Assembly: GCA_964521105.1 (NCBI GenBank)
Contig: CAZFPO010000036.1
Location: 1-23,467 of the forward strand
Length of the DNA stretch: 23,467 nt
Source: JAQUGA01 sp964521105
Lineage (GTDB): Bacteria > Bacteroidota > Bacteroidia > Bacteroidales > WCHB1-69
Direction of reading: 5' to 3'
Part shown: in pieces, positions 14,636-23,467 of the stretch
Position numbering within the stretch: the stretch's first letter is position 1
How the letters are laid out: every line of letters starts with the position of its first letter
The notes under the pieces: generated by a model
The model's input: only the letters and a program-made list of their open reading frames with translations
What the model was told of the DNA's origin: nothing
Databases searched by the model: none
Made by a program: the position numbers and the translations under genes

Positions 14636-17494
14636 TTACCTCTTTATTAAATAGTCTTTTAGATATTTTGAAGTAAATCCTTTATTTGTTTCCACAATTT
14701 GTTCAGGAGTTCCTTCAGCCACAATATTTCCACCTTCATTACCGCCTTCGGGACCAAGGTCGATAATATGGTCAGCAACTTTAATTACGTCCATATTGTG
14801 CTCAATAACAATAACCGTATTCCCTTTATCCACTAATTTATTTAACACTTCCAATAAGATCCGAATATCTTCAAAATGCAAACCAGTGGTTGGTTCATCT
14901 AAAATGTACAGAGTGTTTCCGGTATCTTTTTTTGATAATTCTTCGGCAAGTTTAACACGTTGTGCTTCGCCACCCGATAGAGTGTTTGATTGCTGACCAA
15001 GAGTTATATAACCTAATCCAACTTCTTTTAATGTTTGTATTTTATGCCGAATTAAAGGGATGTTTTCAAAAAAATCAATGGCTAAATCAATATCCATATT
15101 TAACACATCGTTTATTGATTTTCCATGATATTTTATTTCGAGTGTTTCTCGGTTATATCTTTTTCCGTTGCAATCGGGGCATTTTACATAAACATCGGGT
15201 AAAAAATTCATTTCAATAGTTTGAACCCCACCGCCTTTACATGTTTCGCAACGACCACCTTTAACATTAAACGAAAAACGTCCAGGTTGATAACCTCTAA
15301 TTTTAGATTCGGGTAATGATGCAAAAAGCTTTCTGATTTCGTCAAAAACACCAATATATGTTGCTGGATTTGATCTGGGCGTTTTGCCAATAGGCGATTG
15401 GTCAATTTCAATAACTTTGTCGATGTTTTCGATTCCTTTTAGCGATTTGTGTTCTAAAATCTTTTTTTCAGAACGATAGAAGTGTTTGCTTAAAAGAGGA
15501 TAAAGAGTTTCGTTCATTAATGACGATTTTCCGCTCCCCGAAACTCCGGTAATGCAAATAAATGTGCCTAGTGGAAAATTTACCGAAATATTTTTCAAAT
15601 TATGTCCTTTTGCACCAACTAATTTTAAATGTTTTCCATTTCCAACTCTTCTGTTTTGAGGAACAATAATTTTTTTTCGACCATTTATATAGTCGCACGT
15701 TAACGATTTACAATCCGAAAAATAATCTGCGGTTCCTTGAGCTACTATATTTCCACCATTTATTCCGGCACCCGGACCTAAATCAATAATATAATCTGCT
15801 GCTAAAATCATATCTTGGTCGTGTTCTACAACAATTACAGTATTTCCCGCATCGCGAAGTTGTTTAAGTGAATCAATCAATCGGTGGTTATCACGTTGGT
15901 GTAGTCCAATACTGGGTTCATCTAAAATATACAAAACATTTACTAATTGTGATCCTATTTGAGTGGCTAGTCGAATTCGTTGAGCTTCGCCTCCCGAAAG
16001 GGATTGAGCTGTTCTGTTTAAATTTAAATAGTTTATCCCTATATTTGATAAAAACAACAATCGTGTTCTAATTTCTCGGAGAGTTTCGTATGCAATTGCC
16101 TTTTTACGTTCATCAAAGCTTTCTTCGATTGTATTTACCCAATTTAATAACGATTTTATATCTAAATTGGCTAATTCGGAAATGTTTTTATCGCCAATTT
16201 TAAAATACAAAGCTTCTTTTTTTAATCGTGTTCCATTACATTCGTCGCAAGTGCGTTTTATCATAAAACTTTCAACCCATTTACGAATGTTTGCTGAAGC
16301 TCCTTCAACATCTTGCGACTGTATGAAATTAATCACACCTTGATAGGTCATTGAATAAGAGGAGTTTGTACCTGAATATTCGCTTTTAACTTGAATAATA
16401 TCATCGGAACCAAATAAAATAATCTGAATTATTTCATCAGGCAACTCATTTATTGGTGTATTAATGTCGAAACGATATTTTTCGCCTAAGGCTTCTATTT
16501 GTCTGAATATCCACGAGCTTTTATAAGTTCCCAAAGGCTGTATGCCACCATTTTTAATTGATTTTGAATCATCGGGAATAATTTTTTGAAAATCAATATC
16601 AGTTATTGAGCCTAAACCATGGCATTTGGGACAAGCACCATAAGGAGAGTTAAACGAAAATAAATTAGGTTCGGGTTCGGGATATGAAATACCTGATGTT
16701 GGGCACATTAAAAACCTACTATAATTTCGGGTTTTATTGGTTTTGTTGTCTAACAGCAACATTATCCCTTTTCCGTGTTTCATCGCAGTTTGAACCGATG
16801 CAGCTAATCTATTATTTGATGATTCGTTAATTAATATTTGATCTATAACAATTTCAATGTCGTGGATTTTATATCGCTCGAGTTGCATTCTGAGGGTGAT
16901 TTCTTTAATTTCACCATCAACCCTTACTTTAATAAATCCTTGTTTGCGAATTTGTTCAAAAAGTTCTCTGTAATGACCTTTTCGTCCTTTAACTAATGGA
17001 GCTAAAAGGGTAATTTCCTTATTTTTATATGAATTTTCAATAAGTTCGACAATTTGCTTTTCCGAAAATTTACGCATTAATTCGCCTGTTTCGTACGAAT
17101 AAGCATCGGCAACACGAGCAAATAATAAACGTAGAAAGTCATAAATTTCGGTAATTGTACCAACGGTTGAACGTGGATTTTTATTTACCGTTTTTTGTTC
17201 AATAGATATTACCGGACTTAATCCTGTAATTTTATCAACATCAGGGCGTTCCATATTGCCAATAAAATGACGTGCATACGCCGAAAAAGTTTCCATATAC
17301 CTACGTTGTCCTTCGGCATAAATGGTGTCAAATGCCAGCGATGATTTACCGCTTCCACTTAGCCCAGTAATTACAATTAGCGAATTACGAGGCATTTCGA
17401 CATTAATATTTTTTAAATTATGAACTCGAGCTCCTAAAACAGTTAAATGAGTTTCTTCTGAGGTGCCTAGAGGTGTTAATTCATCGTTTTTCAT
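14636..17494 (-). CDS. uvrA: Excinuclease ABC subunit A (UvrA)
   Basis: This is a 952-residue DNA damage sensor of nucleotide excision repair, of normal length, with two ABC ATPase modules. The first Walker A is TGLSGSGKSSLAFDTIYAEG (about 43-62) with signature LSGGEAQRIRLA near residue 495. The second is TGVSGSGKSSLMNETLYP (about 645-662) with LSGGEAQRVKLA near 838. The main zinc finger in domain II is intact (RCETCKGGG and KCPDCNGKR, about 748-780). The first zinc module keeps CPKC (about 288-291), but its leading pair reads CPTSG at 264-268, with Ser267 where many UvrA proteins have the second Cys. It is separated by 39 bases from the lytic transglycosylase gene and 7 from the aspartic protease gene. 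Confidence 0.98.
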   Translation of the reverse strand: MKNDELTPLGTSEETHLTVLGARVHNLKNINVEMPRNSLIVITGLSGSGKSSLAFDTIYAEGQRRYMETFSAYARHFIGNMERPDVDKITGLSPVISIEQKTVNKNPRSTVGTITEIYDFLRLLFARVADAYSYETGELMRKFSEKQIVELIENSYKNKEITLLAPLVKGRKGHYRELFEQIRKQGFIKVRVDGEIKEITLRMQLERYKIHDIEIVIDQILINESSNNRLAASVQTAMKHGKGIMLLLDNKTNKTRNYSRFLMCPTSGISYPEPEPNLFSFNSPYGACPKCHGLGSITDIDFQKIIPDDSKSIKNGGIQPLGTYKSSWIFRQIEALGEKYRFDINTPINELPDEIIQIILFGSDDIIQVKSEYSGTNSSYSMTYQGVINFIQSQDVEGASANIRKWVESFMIKRTCDECNGTRLKKEALYFKIGDKNISELANLDIKSLLNWVNTIEESFDERKKAIAYETLREIRTRLLFLSNIGINYLNLNRTAQSLSGGEAQRIRLATQIGSQLVNVLYILDEPSIGLHQRDNHRLIDSLKQLRDAGNTVIVVEHDQDMILAADYIIDLGPGAGINGGNIVAQGTADYFSDCKSLTCDYINGRKKIIVPQNRRVGNGKHLKLVGAKGHNLKNISVNFPLGTFICITGVSGSGKSSLMNETLYPLLSKHFYRSEKKILEHKSLKGIENIDKVIEIDQSPIGKTPRSNPATYIGVFDEIRKLFASLPESKIRGYQPGRFSFNVKGGRCETCKGGGVQTIEMNFLPDVYVKCPDCNGKRYNRETLEIKYHGKSINDVLNMDIDLAIDFFENIPLIRHKIQTLKEVGLGYITLGQQSNTLSGGEAQRVKLAEELSKKDTGNTLYILDEPTTGLHFEDIRILLEVLNKLVDKGNTVIVIEHNMDVIKVADHIIDLGPEGGNEGGNIVAEGTPEQIVETNKGFTSKYLKDYLIKR

Positions 17495-17533
17495 TCAAAA
17501 ATTTGCTTAATTCGAGTAAAAACAGCATGTTGC

Positions 17534-18541
17534 TTATTTAGAGCTAATACTGTCGGCTTTATAAATTGCAAATTTAGAACTTAATCCCGATAATTGCCTC
17601 GATCGCGACGAAAATCCAATTTCGGGTAGTTGAATAATATATTTTTTTCTAGTTTTATTTGGCAATGAAGAGGAGCGTAGCCATGCATTAAATTCTTTTA
17701 ACACACGATAATTGCTTTTTTGAGCGATAGAAAAATCGATTAATGACGATATCGCACTGTCAACTTCAATTTTACGCATTTGAATGGGTTGATATAAATC
17801 GGAATATCTCAAGAAAAGACCGTATTTTGTAGGAGCTTCCATAATTATTTTTAGCGATAAAATTCGTGAAACATATCTGGAAGTCTCGGTATTTAAGTAC
17901 AAATCCCAATAATTATTTTGTTTTTGGTTGTCCATTTGTTTTTTCAAACCACCTTCGCCCATGTTGTATGCTGCGGCTGCACACGTCCAACTATTAAATT
18001 GTTTTTGCATGACTTTTAAATATTTACAAGCGGCAACAGTCGATTTTTCTAAATCGTAACGTTCGTCAACATCGGCATTAATTTCAAGTCCAAAACGTTC
18101 GCCGGTAGCTTTTAAAAATTGCCAAAATCCGGCTGCTCCTGCGGGGGAAGAAACATTCATAAAACTACTTTCTATCAACGATAAATACTTGAAATCATCG
18201 GGCACTTTTTCGCGTGCAAGAATTGGTTCAATTACTGGGAAAAAACGATAAGCTCGTTTAATCATTAATATTAAATTCGATTGCCAGTAAGTGTTTACTA
18301 AAAGTTCACGGTCAACTGCTTCGTATACATAATAGTTATCTAAAGGAACTTGTTCTCCCGCAAAAGTTAAGTTTTCGGGTATTACGGGCGAATATATTCG
18401 ATAATTTGATTGCATTTCGCCACCATACTTTGGGTCGTCAGATGGAATATTACCGACTGATTTACTTATTAATAAACCGATTGGAAATGAAATTAAGAGG
18501 AATAATCCTACAATAATTAATAAAAGTCGTTTACGAGTCAT
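17534..18541 (-). CDS. MltD-like membrane lytic transglycosylase
   Basis: This is a 335-residue envelope enzyme predicted to cleave peptidoglycan glycan strands by forming 1,6-anhydro-muramyl ends. A hydrophobic N-terminal segment (about 5-26) is a signal anchor without a lipobox. The SLT domain covers about 105-235: the catalytic Glu is residue 124 in YLSLIESSFMN, followed by SPAGAAGFWQFLKATGERFG and AAAAYNMGEGGLKK, as in the MltD group. Unlike E. coli MltD it has no LysM repeats; the C-terminal 90 residues are basic and unassigned. It starts 2 bases after the glycosyltransferase gene stop, so it is likely co-expressed with the exopolysaccharide genes, where it could open the wall for the export complex. 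Confidence 0.92.
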   Translation of the reverse strand: MTRKRLLLIIVGLFLLISFPIGLLISKSVGNIPSDDPKYGGEMQSNYRIYSPVIPENLTFAGEQVPLDNYYVYEAVDRELLVNTYWQSNLILMIKRAYRFFPVIEPILAREKVPDDFKYLSLIESSFMNVSSPAGAAGFWQFLKATGERFGLEINADVDERYDLEKSTVAACKYLKVMQKQFNSWTCAAAAYNMGEGGLKKQMDNQKQNNYWDLYLNTETSRYVSRILSLKIIMEAPTKYGLFLRYSDLYQPIQMRKIEVDSAISSLIDFSIAQKSNYRVLKEFNAWLRSSSLPNKTRKKYIIQLPEIGFSSRSRQLSGLSSKFAIYKADSISSK

Positions 18542-18543
18542 AA

Positions 18544-19632
18544 TTATTTTTTTAAATCTTCTTCTTTGTGGAGGTTGGCAATAAAGAAAAGTGAGCTAAA
18601 AACGGCTATCACATATAATAAAAACAGGAAAAAATAAAGGTATGACCACTCTTTAATAAATTCAAGAACAGTAATAATTAAAACAGAGGAGATTATTCCT
18701 ATTGATAAAAATAACAATCCAATTTGACGAACACTAAGCCCTATATACGAAAGATGATGAGTGGTGTGGTCGCGTCCACCAATAAATGGCGATTGACCTC
18801 TCATTATTCGTTTATAAAAAACAGTAGTAGTGTCGGTAATTGGTAAAATAAAAGCCATTGAAATTACAATAATTTGTTTTGAATTAACCAACATATTCAT
18901 GTTGTCGGAAAAATTCCAAAAATATTTTATTCCAACTATGGCTAATAATACTCCTAAAAATTGGCTACCTACATCTCCCATATAAATTTTAGAGGGATTC
19001 CAATTAAATTTTAAAAAACCAATAAGTGCTCCTAAAACACAAAGTAGTATGATAAAATCTGCTTGATAAAATTGTTGTTTAATTCCTAAAATAATAAGCA
19101 CGGTTGATATTATGGAAATAGAAGTTATGGTAGTAACTCCATCCATATTATCCAGCATATTAACAGAATTCATAATACCAATAACCCAAATAAAAGTAAG
19201 TATGTAATTTAAAATGTTATTCTGAAAAAGCTCAATGTAAATTCCCGAAGCTATTAAAATTCCAGCAATCAAAAACTGTGTAATAAACTTAATGGTAACC
19301 GGTGAATTTCGTAAATCGTCGTACAATCCTAAAATAAACCCAATAGTAACAGTACTTAAAATGGCAGCTATTTTAATTGATTCTCCAATATCTCTTGAAT
19401 GAGGAAAGAATAATAAATAGACAATTATTCCAAAAAGAAAACAAGCAAAAAACGAAACACCTCCTATAGCAGGTTTGCGTTGGGTGTTAAAACGAACAAC
19501 ATTATCTGCCAAGTGTTTACTAAATAAGTTACCCGTGTATCGAAGCATGAAAATATTAATAGCTCCCGATAAAAAAACGGATACGATAAAAGTAATAATG
19601 GCACCAACCCAAAAACTGCTGATATTAAACAT
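18544..19632 (-). CDS. WecA/TagO-like undecaprenyl-phosphate sugar-1-phosphate transferase
   Basis: This is a 362-residue polytopic membrane enzyme (about ten or eleven segments) of the MraY/WecA family, which starts glycan synthesis by moving a sugar-1-phosphate, usually GlcNAc-1-P, from UDP-sugar to undecaprenyl phosphate. Family residues are visible: DD at 105-106 in GLYDDLRNS, NSVNMLDNMDG (155-165), GDVGSQFLG (219-227) and the histidine-rich loop GRDHTTHHL (286-294). RKPAIGGVSFF near the N terminus is also typical. MraY itself is excluded by context: it sits with wza, wzc and rfbC rather than in a mur cluster. The gene lies 5 bases after rfbC and 2 before the lytic transglycosylase gene. 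Confidence 0.92.
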   Translation of the reverse strand: MFNISSFWVGAIITFIVSVFLSGAINIFMLRYTGNLFSKHLADNVVRFNTQRKPAIGGVSFFACFLFGIIVYLLFFPHSRDIGESIKIAAILSTVTIGFILGLYDDLRNSPVTIKFITQFLIAGILIASGIYIELFQNNILNYILTFIWVIGIMNSVNMLDNMDGVTTITSISIISTVLIILGIKQQFYQADFIILLCVLGALIGFLKFNWNPSKIYMGDVGSQFLGVLLAIVGIKYFWNFSDNMNMLVNSKQIIVISMAFILPITDTTTVFYKRIMRGQSPFIGGRDHTTHHLSYIGLSVRQIGLLFLSIGIISSVLIITVLEFIKEWSYLYFFLFLLYVIAVFSSLFFIANLHKEEDLKK

Positions 19633-19637
19633 TGTTC

Positions 19638-20186
19638 TTAAAAATTAAAAGGAGTAATAAATTGTGTAAAGACTTTTCCAAAATTGTCTTTTTCCGAAAT
19701 TATTGGATTTTCTGTTTTCCAATCGATATTTAAATCGATATCGTTCCATAAAATACAATCTTCCGACTCTTTATTGTAGTAGTTTGAACATTTATATTGA
19801 AAAATGGTATTGTCTTCTAATGTTACAAATCCATGAGCAAACCCTTCGGGGATAAAAAGCATGTTTTTCTTTTTGTCATCTAAAACAACAGCTACGTGTT
19901 TTCCATAAGTGTCCGCATTTTTTCGAATATCAACTACAACATCCAATACCGAGCCTTTTAAAACTCTCACTAATTTAGCTTGTGCAAAAGGAGGAGCCTG
20001 AAAATGTAAACCGCGAAGGACATTTTTTGATGAGGAAGACTGATTATCTTGCACAAATTCCACAGTAATTCCAGCTTGATAAAAGCGTTCTTTGTGATAA
20101 AATTCAAAAAAATGACCTCTCGCATCTTCAAAAACCTTTGGTTGAATTTCAATAATATCTGGAATTAATAGAGGTGTAAATGTCAT
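19638..20186 (-). CDS. rfbC: dTDP-4-dehydrorhamnose 3,5-epimerase
   Basis: This is a 182-residue cupin-fold enzyme, the usual RmlC length. It epimerises dTDP-4-keto-6-deoxyglucose at C3 and C5 on the way to dTDP-L-rhamnose. The catalytic His is residue 61 in VLRGLHFQAPP and the catalytic Tyr probably residue 131 in IFQYKCSN. Other markers are DARGHFFEFYHKERF (21-35), VQDNQSSSSK, VLDVVVDIRK and FIPEGFAHGFVTL. The other three rhamnose genes (rfbA, rfbB, rfbD) are not in the window. Its place, 4 bases after the Wzc-like gene and 5 before the initiating transferase, marks it as part of the polysaccharide operon and suggests a deoxysugar in the polymer. Confidence 0.96.
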   Translation of the reverse strand: MTFTPLLIPDIIEIQPKVFEDARGHFFEFYHKERFYQAGITVEFVQDNQSSSSKNVLRGLHFQAPPFAQAKLVRVLKGSVLDVVVDIRKNADTYGKHVAVVLDDKKKNMLFIPEGFAHGFVTLEDNTIFQYKCSNYYNKESEDCILWNDIDLNIDWKTENPIISEKDNFGKVFTQFITPFNF

Positions 20187-20190
20187 AAAA

Positions 20191-22629
20191 TTAAAGATTT
20201 AAAAATTTTTTTATTTTTTTGAACTTTGATTTTTTTTCAATAGGTGCTGATTCGTAATAGCCATAATTATATCCGTATCCATATTTACTTCCATAATAGT
20301 ATCCACCATATTTTTTTCCATAACCATATTTATTCTTATTATTATCATCAAATGAGTTAAGAACAAAGGATAAATTTTTGATATCACAATCGTCCCACAA
20401 ATACTCTAAATTGGAAATAAACATGCGTTGAGAATAACCCGATTTAAAAACATAAATTGGATAATCGGCAATTTTTAACGTTTGCATTGCATCGGTAACT
20501 AATCCAATTGGAGGGTTATCCATCACAATATAATCATAATCTTGTTTAAGTTGTTCTAATAATTTACCCATATTATCCGAAAGAATTAATTCGCTTGGAT
20601 TTGGTGGAATTGTACCTGCGGTGATAAAATGAAGTGTAGGCAATGAACTAATATTTACACAATCCTGATAAGTTTCCATACCCGAAAGAATATTACTCAT
20701 TCCTTTATTATTTGCAAAAGGATTGCTCGGCTCCGAAAATGCTTTATGGATTTTTGGCTTACGCATATCTAAATCGAGTACAATTACTTTTTTCCCCGAA
20801 TAGGCAATGATACCGGCTAAATTAACTGCAACAAAGGTTTTTCCTTCCGAAGGAATAGTGGAAGTTATAGAAATTAATTTTTTACTTGCATCATTTGAGA
20901 TAAACTGCATATTAGTTCGTAGTCCTCTCATTGCTTCTGATAGTACCGATTTGGGCTCTTTATCTACTAATAAAATGGAGTGGCTCATTTGTTGCTTTGC
21001 CTTTGGAACGGTTCCTAAAAGAGCAACGGAAGTAAATTTACGAATATCGGCAACGTTATCAATGTTTGAATAAAATAAATATCGATAAGCAATATAACCA
21101 AGTCCTATTAGCAATCCAATTACAAATAAAAATATGTAAATTTGAGTTCGCTTTGGCGAAATTGGAACAACTGGTGTTTTAGATTTTTCAAGTATCACAT
21201 TTTGAGAAACATAGCTTACTTTGGCAATGGAATATTTTGTTTTTGTTTCAATTAATTGATTATAGTAAGTTTCGTTGATTGTTAATATTCGTTGATATTT
21301 TTTCAAATCTAACGCTTTAGAATTATCCATTTGAAGAACTAATTCTTGGGTTAAGCCTTGTAATTGATTTTGTAATTGTTTGCGTTTAATAACTATGTTA
21401 GTTTTAAACGATTGGATGGATTCCGTTAAAATTCTTTTTTGAATGTCTATTTGATAATCGAGTTGTTTAATTTGTCCACTATTTTTGGTATAACTATATG
21501 CAAGTTGTTCGCGTTGCATTAAAAGCGACTGTAAGTTTGTTAAAATGGCACTTAAGGAGCCTTGGTAATTACTCCCAATAATGTCGGCCATAAAAGAATA
21601 AATATCAATTTGCTGATTTTCCTTTACCGATTGACTGATTTTATTTAATAATGCTTCTTCGTAGGTTAGTTTACTCAATTCATTATTTATGTCTTCAATT
21701 TTTTGCTGAATAATTGGAGTAGACCTTAAATCTGTTAATTCAATGTTGTTGTCTTTTTTAAATGATTGAATGTCATTTTGCGATTTATACAATTCTTCTT
21801 CCAATAAAATCAGCTGTTCATCAATGTAGGCAATTATTCGGTCGGCATTTTCTTGTTTCTTAACTTTGTCGTAGTCGCGAAAATCGTTAGCAATAGTATT
21901 TACAACATCCGAAGCTTTATTGGGATTATAATCTTGATATTTTATTTGAATTGTTTTAGATGCTTCGTTTAAAATAGATGCACTAATTTTATTGATAAAC
22001 TCCGAAATCACTTGCTCTTTATCGTTAATTACAACCGAATAAGTAATGTTTTTTGAAATAGTTTGGGCTGAGTCGGGGATTAAAATAAAATTAAAATAAT
22101 TGCAAATGATACTATATTGATTGTTTACTCTTTTTACATCAAATGCGTTTGACTCCCCTTTATACTCAAATTGAACATGAACATCACTGTTAGGTTGAAA
22201 AATAAATTCAATATGTTGGTTGTACATTTCGGGAGATATTCTAATTACTTGAACCGAAAATGGAGAGGATTTATAAAGCTCGCTTCGAAGAATGGTACCT
22301 TTATAAAAATAACAAATATCAATAGGTAGCTTATTTAAAGCTATTTCTAAAAATGCGGTTGAGCGAATAAAGTCGATTTTACTAGCTAATTCATTAAAAT
22401 TGCCATATAGCTTCGACTGGTCCTGAAAAACATCTGGCTGATCTTCGGTTTCAATTTGAATAACTGCGGTTGCTTCGTATAGATTAGGTGTATATCTTAA
22501 ATAAAGCCATGCACCTGAAATAAATACAAATAAACTTATAAAAACAACGTACCATGTTTTTGATAAAATATAGAGCAATAGCCCTAAATCAAAGTCGTCA
22601 TTTATTTTAGATATTTTTTTTTGTGTCAT
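20191..22629 (-). CDS. Wzc-like tyrosine kinase / polysaccharide co-polymerase
   Basis: This is an 812-residue inner-membrane protein that controls chain length and export of surface polysaccharide. A first membrane segment (about 24-44) opens the Wzz domain, a long periplasmic coiled coil with a GNVR-type region (about 250-470) follows, and PVVPISPKR precedes the second membrane segment (about 490-512). The cytoplasmic kinase has Walker A TIPSEGKTFVAVNLAG (near 590-605), Walker A' VIVLDLDMRKPKIHKAF and Walker B YDYIVMDNPPIG (near 695-706). The C-terminal tail (about 765-794) has 12 tyrosines in a Gly-Tyr-rich pattern, the expected autophosphorylation cluster. It lies 3 bases after the wza-like gene and 4 before rfbC. 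Confidence 0.95.
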   Translation of the reverse strand: MTQKKISKINDDFDLGLLLYILSKTWYVVFISLFVFISGAWLYLRYTPNLYEATAVIQIETEDQPDVFQDQSKLYGNFNELASKIDFIRSTAFLEIALNKLPIDICYFYKGTILRSELYKSSPFSVQVIRISPEMYNQHIEFIFQPNSDVHVQFEYKGESNAFDVKRVNNQYSIICNYFNFILIPDSAQTISKNITYSVVINDKEQVISEFINKISASILNEASKTIQIKYQDYNPNKASDVVNTIANDFRDYDKVKKQENADRIIAYIDEQLILLEEELYKSQNDIQSFKKDNNIELTDLRSTPIIQQKIEDINNELSKLTYEEALLNKISQSVKENQQIDIYSFMADIIGSNYQGSLSAILTNLQSLLMQREQLAYSYTKNSGQIKQLDYQIDIQKRILTESIQSFKTNIVIKRKQLQNQLQGLTQELVLQMDNSKALDLKKYQRILTINETYYNQLIETKTKYSIAKVSYVSQNVILEKSKTPVVPISPKRTQIYIFLFVIGLLIGLGYIAYRYLFYSNIDNVADIRKFTSVALLGTVPKAKQQMSHSILLVDKEPKSVLSEAMRGLRTNMQFISNDASKKLISITSTIPSEGKTFVAVNLAGIIAYSGKKVIVLDLDMRKPKIHKAFSEPSNPFANNKGMSNILSGMETYQDCVNISSLPTLHFITAGTIPPNPSELILSDNMGKLLEQLKQDYDYIVMDNPPIGLVTDAMQTLKIADYPIYVFKSGYSQRMFISNLEYLWDDCDIKNLSFVLNSFDDNNKNKYGYGKKYGGYYYGSKYGYGYNYGYYESAPIEKKSKFKKIKKFLNL

Positions 22630-22632
22630 GTT

Positions 22633-23412
22633 CTATTTAAAAAGTCCGTAGATTAATAGAGCTGTTGTTACTAATGAGATATAAGGTGAAATTTCGGAAA
22701 TAATTTTTTGAGGAATTTTTGCTCGAGGTTCAACAATAATTATATCGTTTGCTTGCAATGTTAAGTCTGCCTTTTTTATTCCATCTAAAGTAGATAAATC
22801 GATTAAATAAATCTGTGGGTTTTTCAAATCTCCGCGGATAAGTTTGATTTTATTTGCTCTACCATCGCTTATGCCGCCTACCGAAGCCAATGCTTCAAAT
22901 AAGGTAGTTTGATTATTTTGTAGTTTTAAAACACTCGCATTGCCTCCTTGTCCTCCAGGAAAAATTATAACACGTTTATTCGTAACCTTTATTTGTACAA
23001 ACGGCTGGTTTAAAAATTCTGCAAAAACACTTTCTAAATAAAATTCTGCTTCTCTCTCGGTCATGCCAGCTATCTTTGTCTCACGAACAATTGGCAACTT
23101 AACAACACCATTGTAATCAACCACATACGAAATTGGTCCTGTTGTATTGTTTTGAGAAGAGGTATTCTGTTCTAATAATTTATCTCCATTTAGTGTATAA
23201 ACTTTAAAACTCAACTCATCGTTAGGCGAAATTACATAATTGTTTTTAATTAGGGAATCGCTAAATGTGGAATAATTGAAGTTTCTTGGAGTTCGTAGCA
23301 TTTGAGAAGGATTTAGCAATTTACAAGAACTAAATCCAGTTACCAAAATGATGAAAATCAAAAGTATATAATATTTGCTAAAATCTCTTGTTTGTCTTTT
23401 TTTCTTTTTCAT
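22633..23412 (-). CDS. Wza-like polysaccharide export lipoprotein
   Basis: This is a 259-residue outer-membrane export protein. A basic start (MKKKKRQTRDFSK), a hydrophobic core and the lipobox GFSSC make Cys30 the lipidation site. The poly-export domain includes VISPNDELSFKVYTLNG and VDYNGVVKLPIV (about 56-120). One SLBB-like domain follows (about 150-200, with TTLFEALASVGGISDG), then IYLIDLSTLDG and NDIIIVEPR. A C-terminal hydrophobic segment (about 240-257, ISLVTTALLIYGLF) is characteristic of Bacteroidota members rather than E. coli Wza. With the Wzc-like kinase it forms the export channel for the capsule or exopolysaccharide. The gene ends in TAG. The rest of the locus probably lies beyond the right edge or elsewhere. 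Confidence 0.94.
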   Translation of the reverse strand: MKKKKRQTRDFSKYYILLIFIILVTGFSSCKLLNPSQMLRTPRNFNYSTFSDSLIKNNYVISPNDELSFKVYTLNGDKLLEQNTSSQNNTTGPISYVVDYNGVVKLPIVRETKIAGMTEREAEFYLESVFAEFLNQPFVQIKVTNKRVIIFPGGQGGNASVLKLQNNQTTLFEALASVGGISDGRANKIKLIRGDLKNPQIYLIDLSTLDGIKKADLTLQANDIIIVEPRAKIPQKIISEISPYISLVTTALLIYGLFK

Positions 23413-23432
23413 GCTCTCCGAAATCTACTTTG

Positions 23433-23440
23433 CAAAAGTA
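23433..23440 (-). promoter_or_regulatory. Candidate -7 box for the polysaccharide operon
   Basis: The minus strand reads TACTTTTG followed by C, matching TAnnTTTG, 20 bases before the ATG of the wza-like gene. No TTG at the expected spacing is visible before the window ends. Confidence 0.35.
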
Positions 23441-23467
23441 AAAAAAATTATGTTCTATACTATAAAT

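Noticed and set aside
18544..19632. Gene as mraY of peptidoglycan synthesis
   Set aside because: The neighbours are wza/wzc/rfbC polysaccharide genes, not a mur cluster, and the HHxL-type loop fits the WecA/TagO side of the family better.
1..23467. CRISPR array, tRNA or rRNA genes, insertion sequence, prophage or toxin-antitoxin module
   Set aside because: No regularly spaced repeats, cloverleaf, rRNA sequence, transposase, integrase or toxin-like pair was found on reading both strands.

Overview
The window looks like chromosomal DNA from a low-GC member of the phylum Bacteroidota. Four things point there: several intergenic sequences match the Bacteroidota -7 promoter consensus TAnnTTTG, strong Shine-Dalgarno sequences are largely absent, lipoproteins are frequent, and the housekeeping proteins (UvrA, SerS, RsmA, the SufE/DUF59 pair) have the character of that phylum. 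I cannot place it below phylum from the sequence alone. TAG is used as a normal stop (rsmA and the wza-like gene both end in TAG), so the genetic code is standard.

Layout. (1) 1-3645 is an accessory region: a GC-rich REP-like hairpin (194-225), a leftward lipoprotein gene, and a rightward cluster of three uncharacterised genes: a soluble protein with a possible PH/GRAM-like fold, a polytopic membrane protein, and a secreted beta-rich protein with GGX repeats. The last reading frame is cut by an in-frame TAG at 3247-3249. (2) 3646-8129 is a leftward housekeeping group transcribed in the order serS, small lipoprotein, TPR protein, rsmA. (3) 8130-8445 is a gene-free divergent region with promoters and an orphan terminator-like hairpin. 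(4) 8446-11596 is a rightward pair, dxs (isoprenoid precursor synthesis) overlapping a U32 protein with four cysteines (probable RNA hydroxylase). (5) 11597-14628 is leftward: a retropepsin-like protein, a metallo-beta-lactamase-fold hydrolase, then queD/PTPS-like, folE, sufE and a SufT-like DUF59 gene (pterin and Fe-S functions). (6) 14636-23412 is a tightly packed leftward run: wza-like export lipoprotein, Wzc-like tyrosine kinase/co-polymerase, rfbC, WecA/TagO-like glycan initiator, MltD-like lytic transglycosylase, and uvrA. The first four form the start of an exopolysaccharide or capsule locus that continues beyond the right edge.

Most of the window is ordinary. The best candidates for something undescribed are the three-gene cluster at 945-3570 with its interrupted glycine-rich product, the REP-like hairpin at the left edge, and the PTPS-family enzyme, whose Cys-X5-His-Gly-His spacing resembles eukaryotic pyruvoyl-tetrahydropterin synthase rather than typical bacterial QueD.
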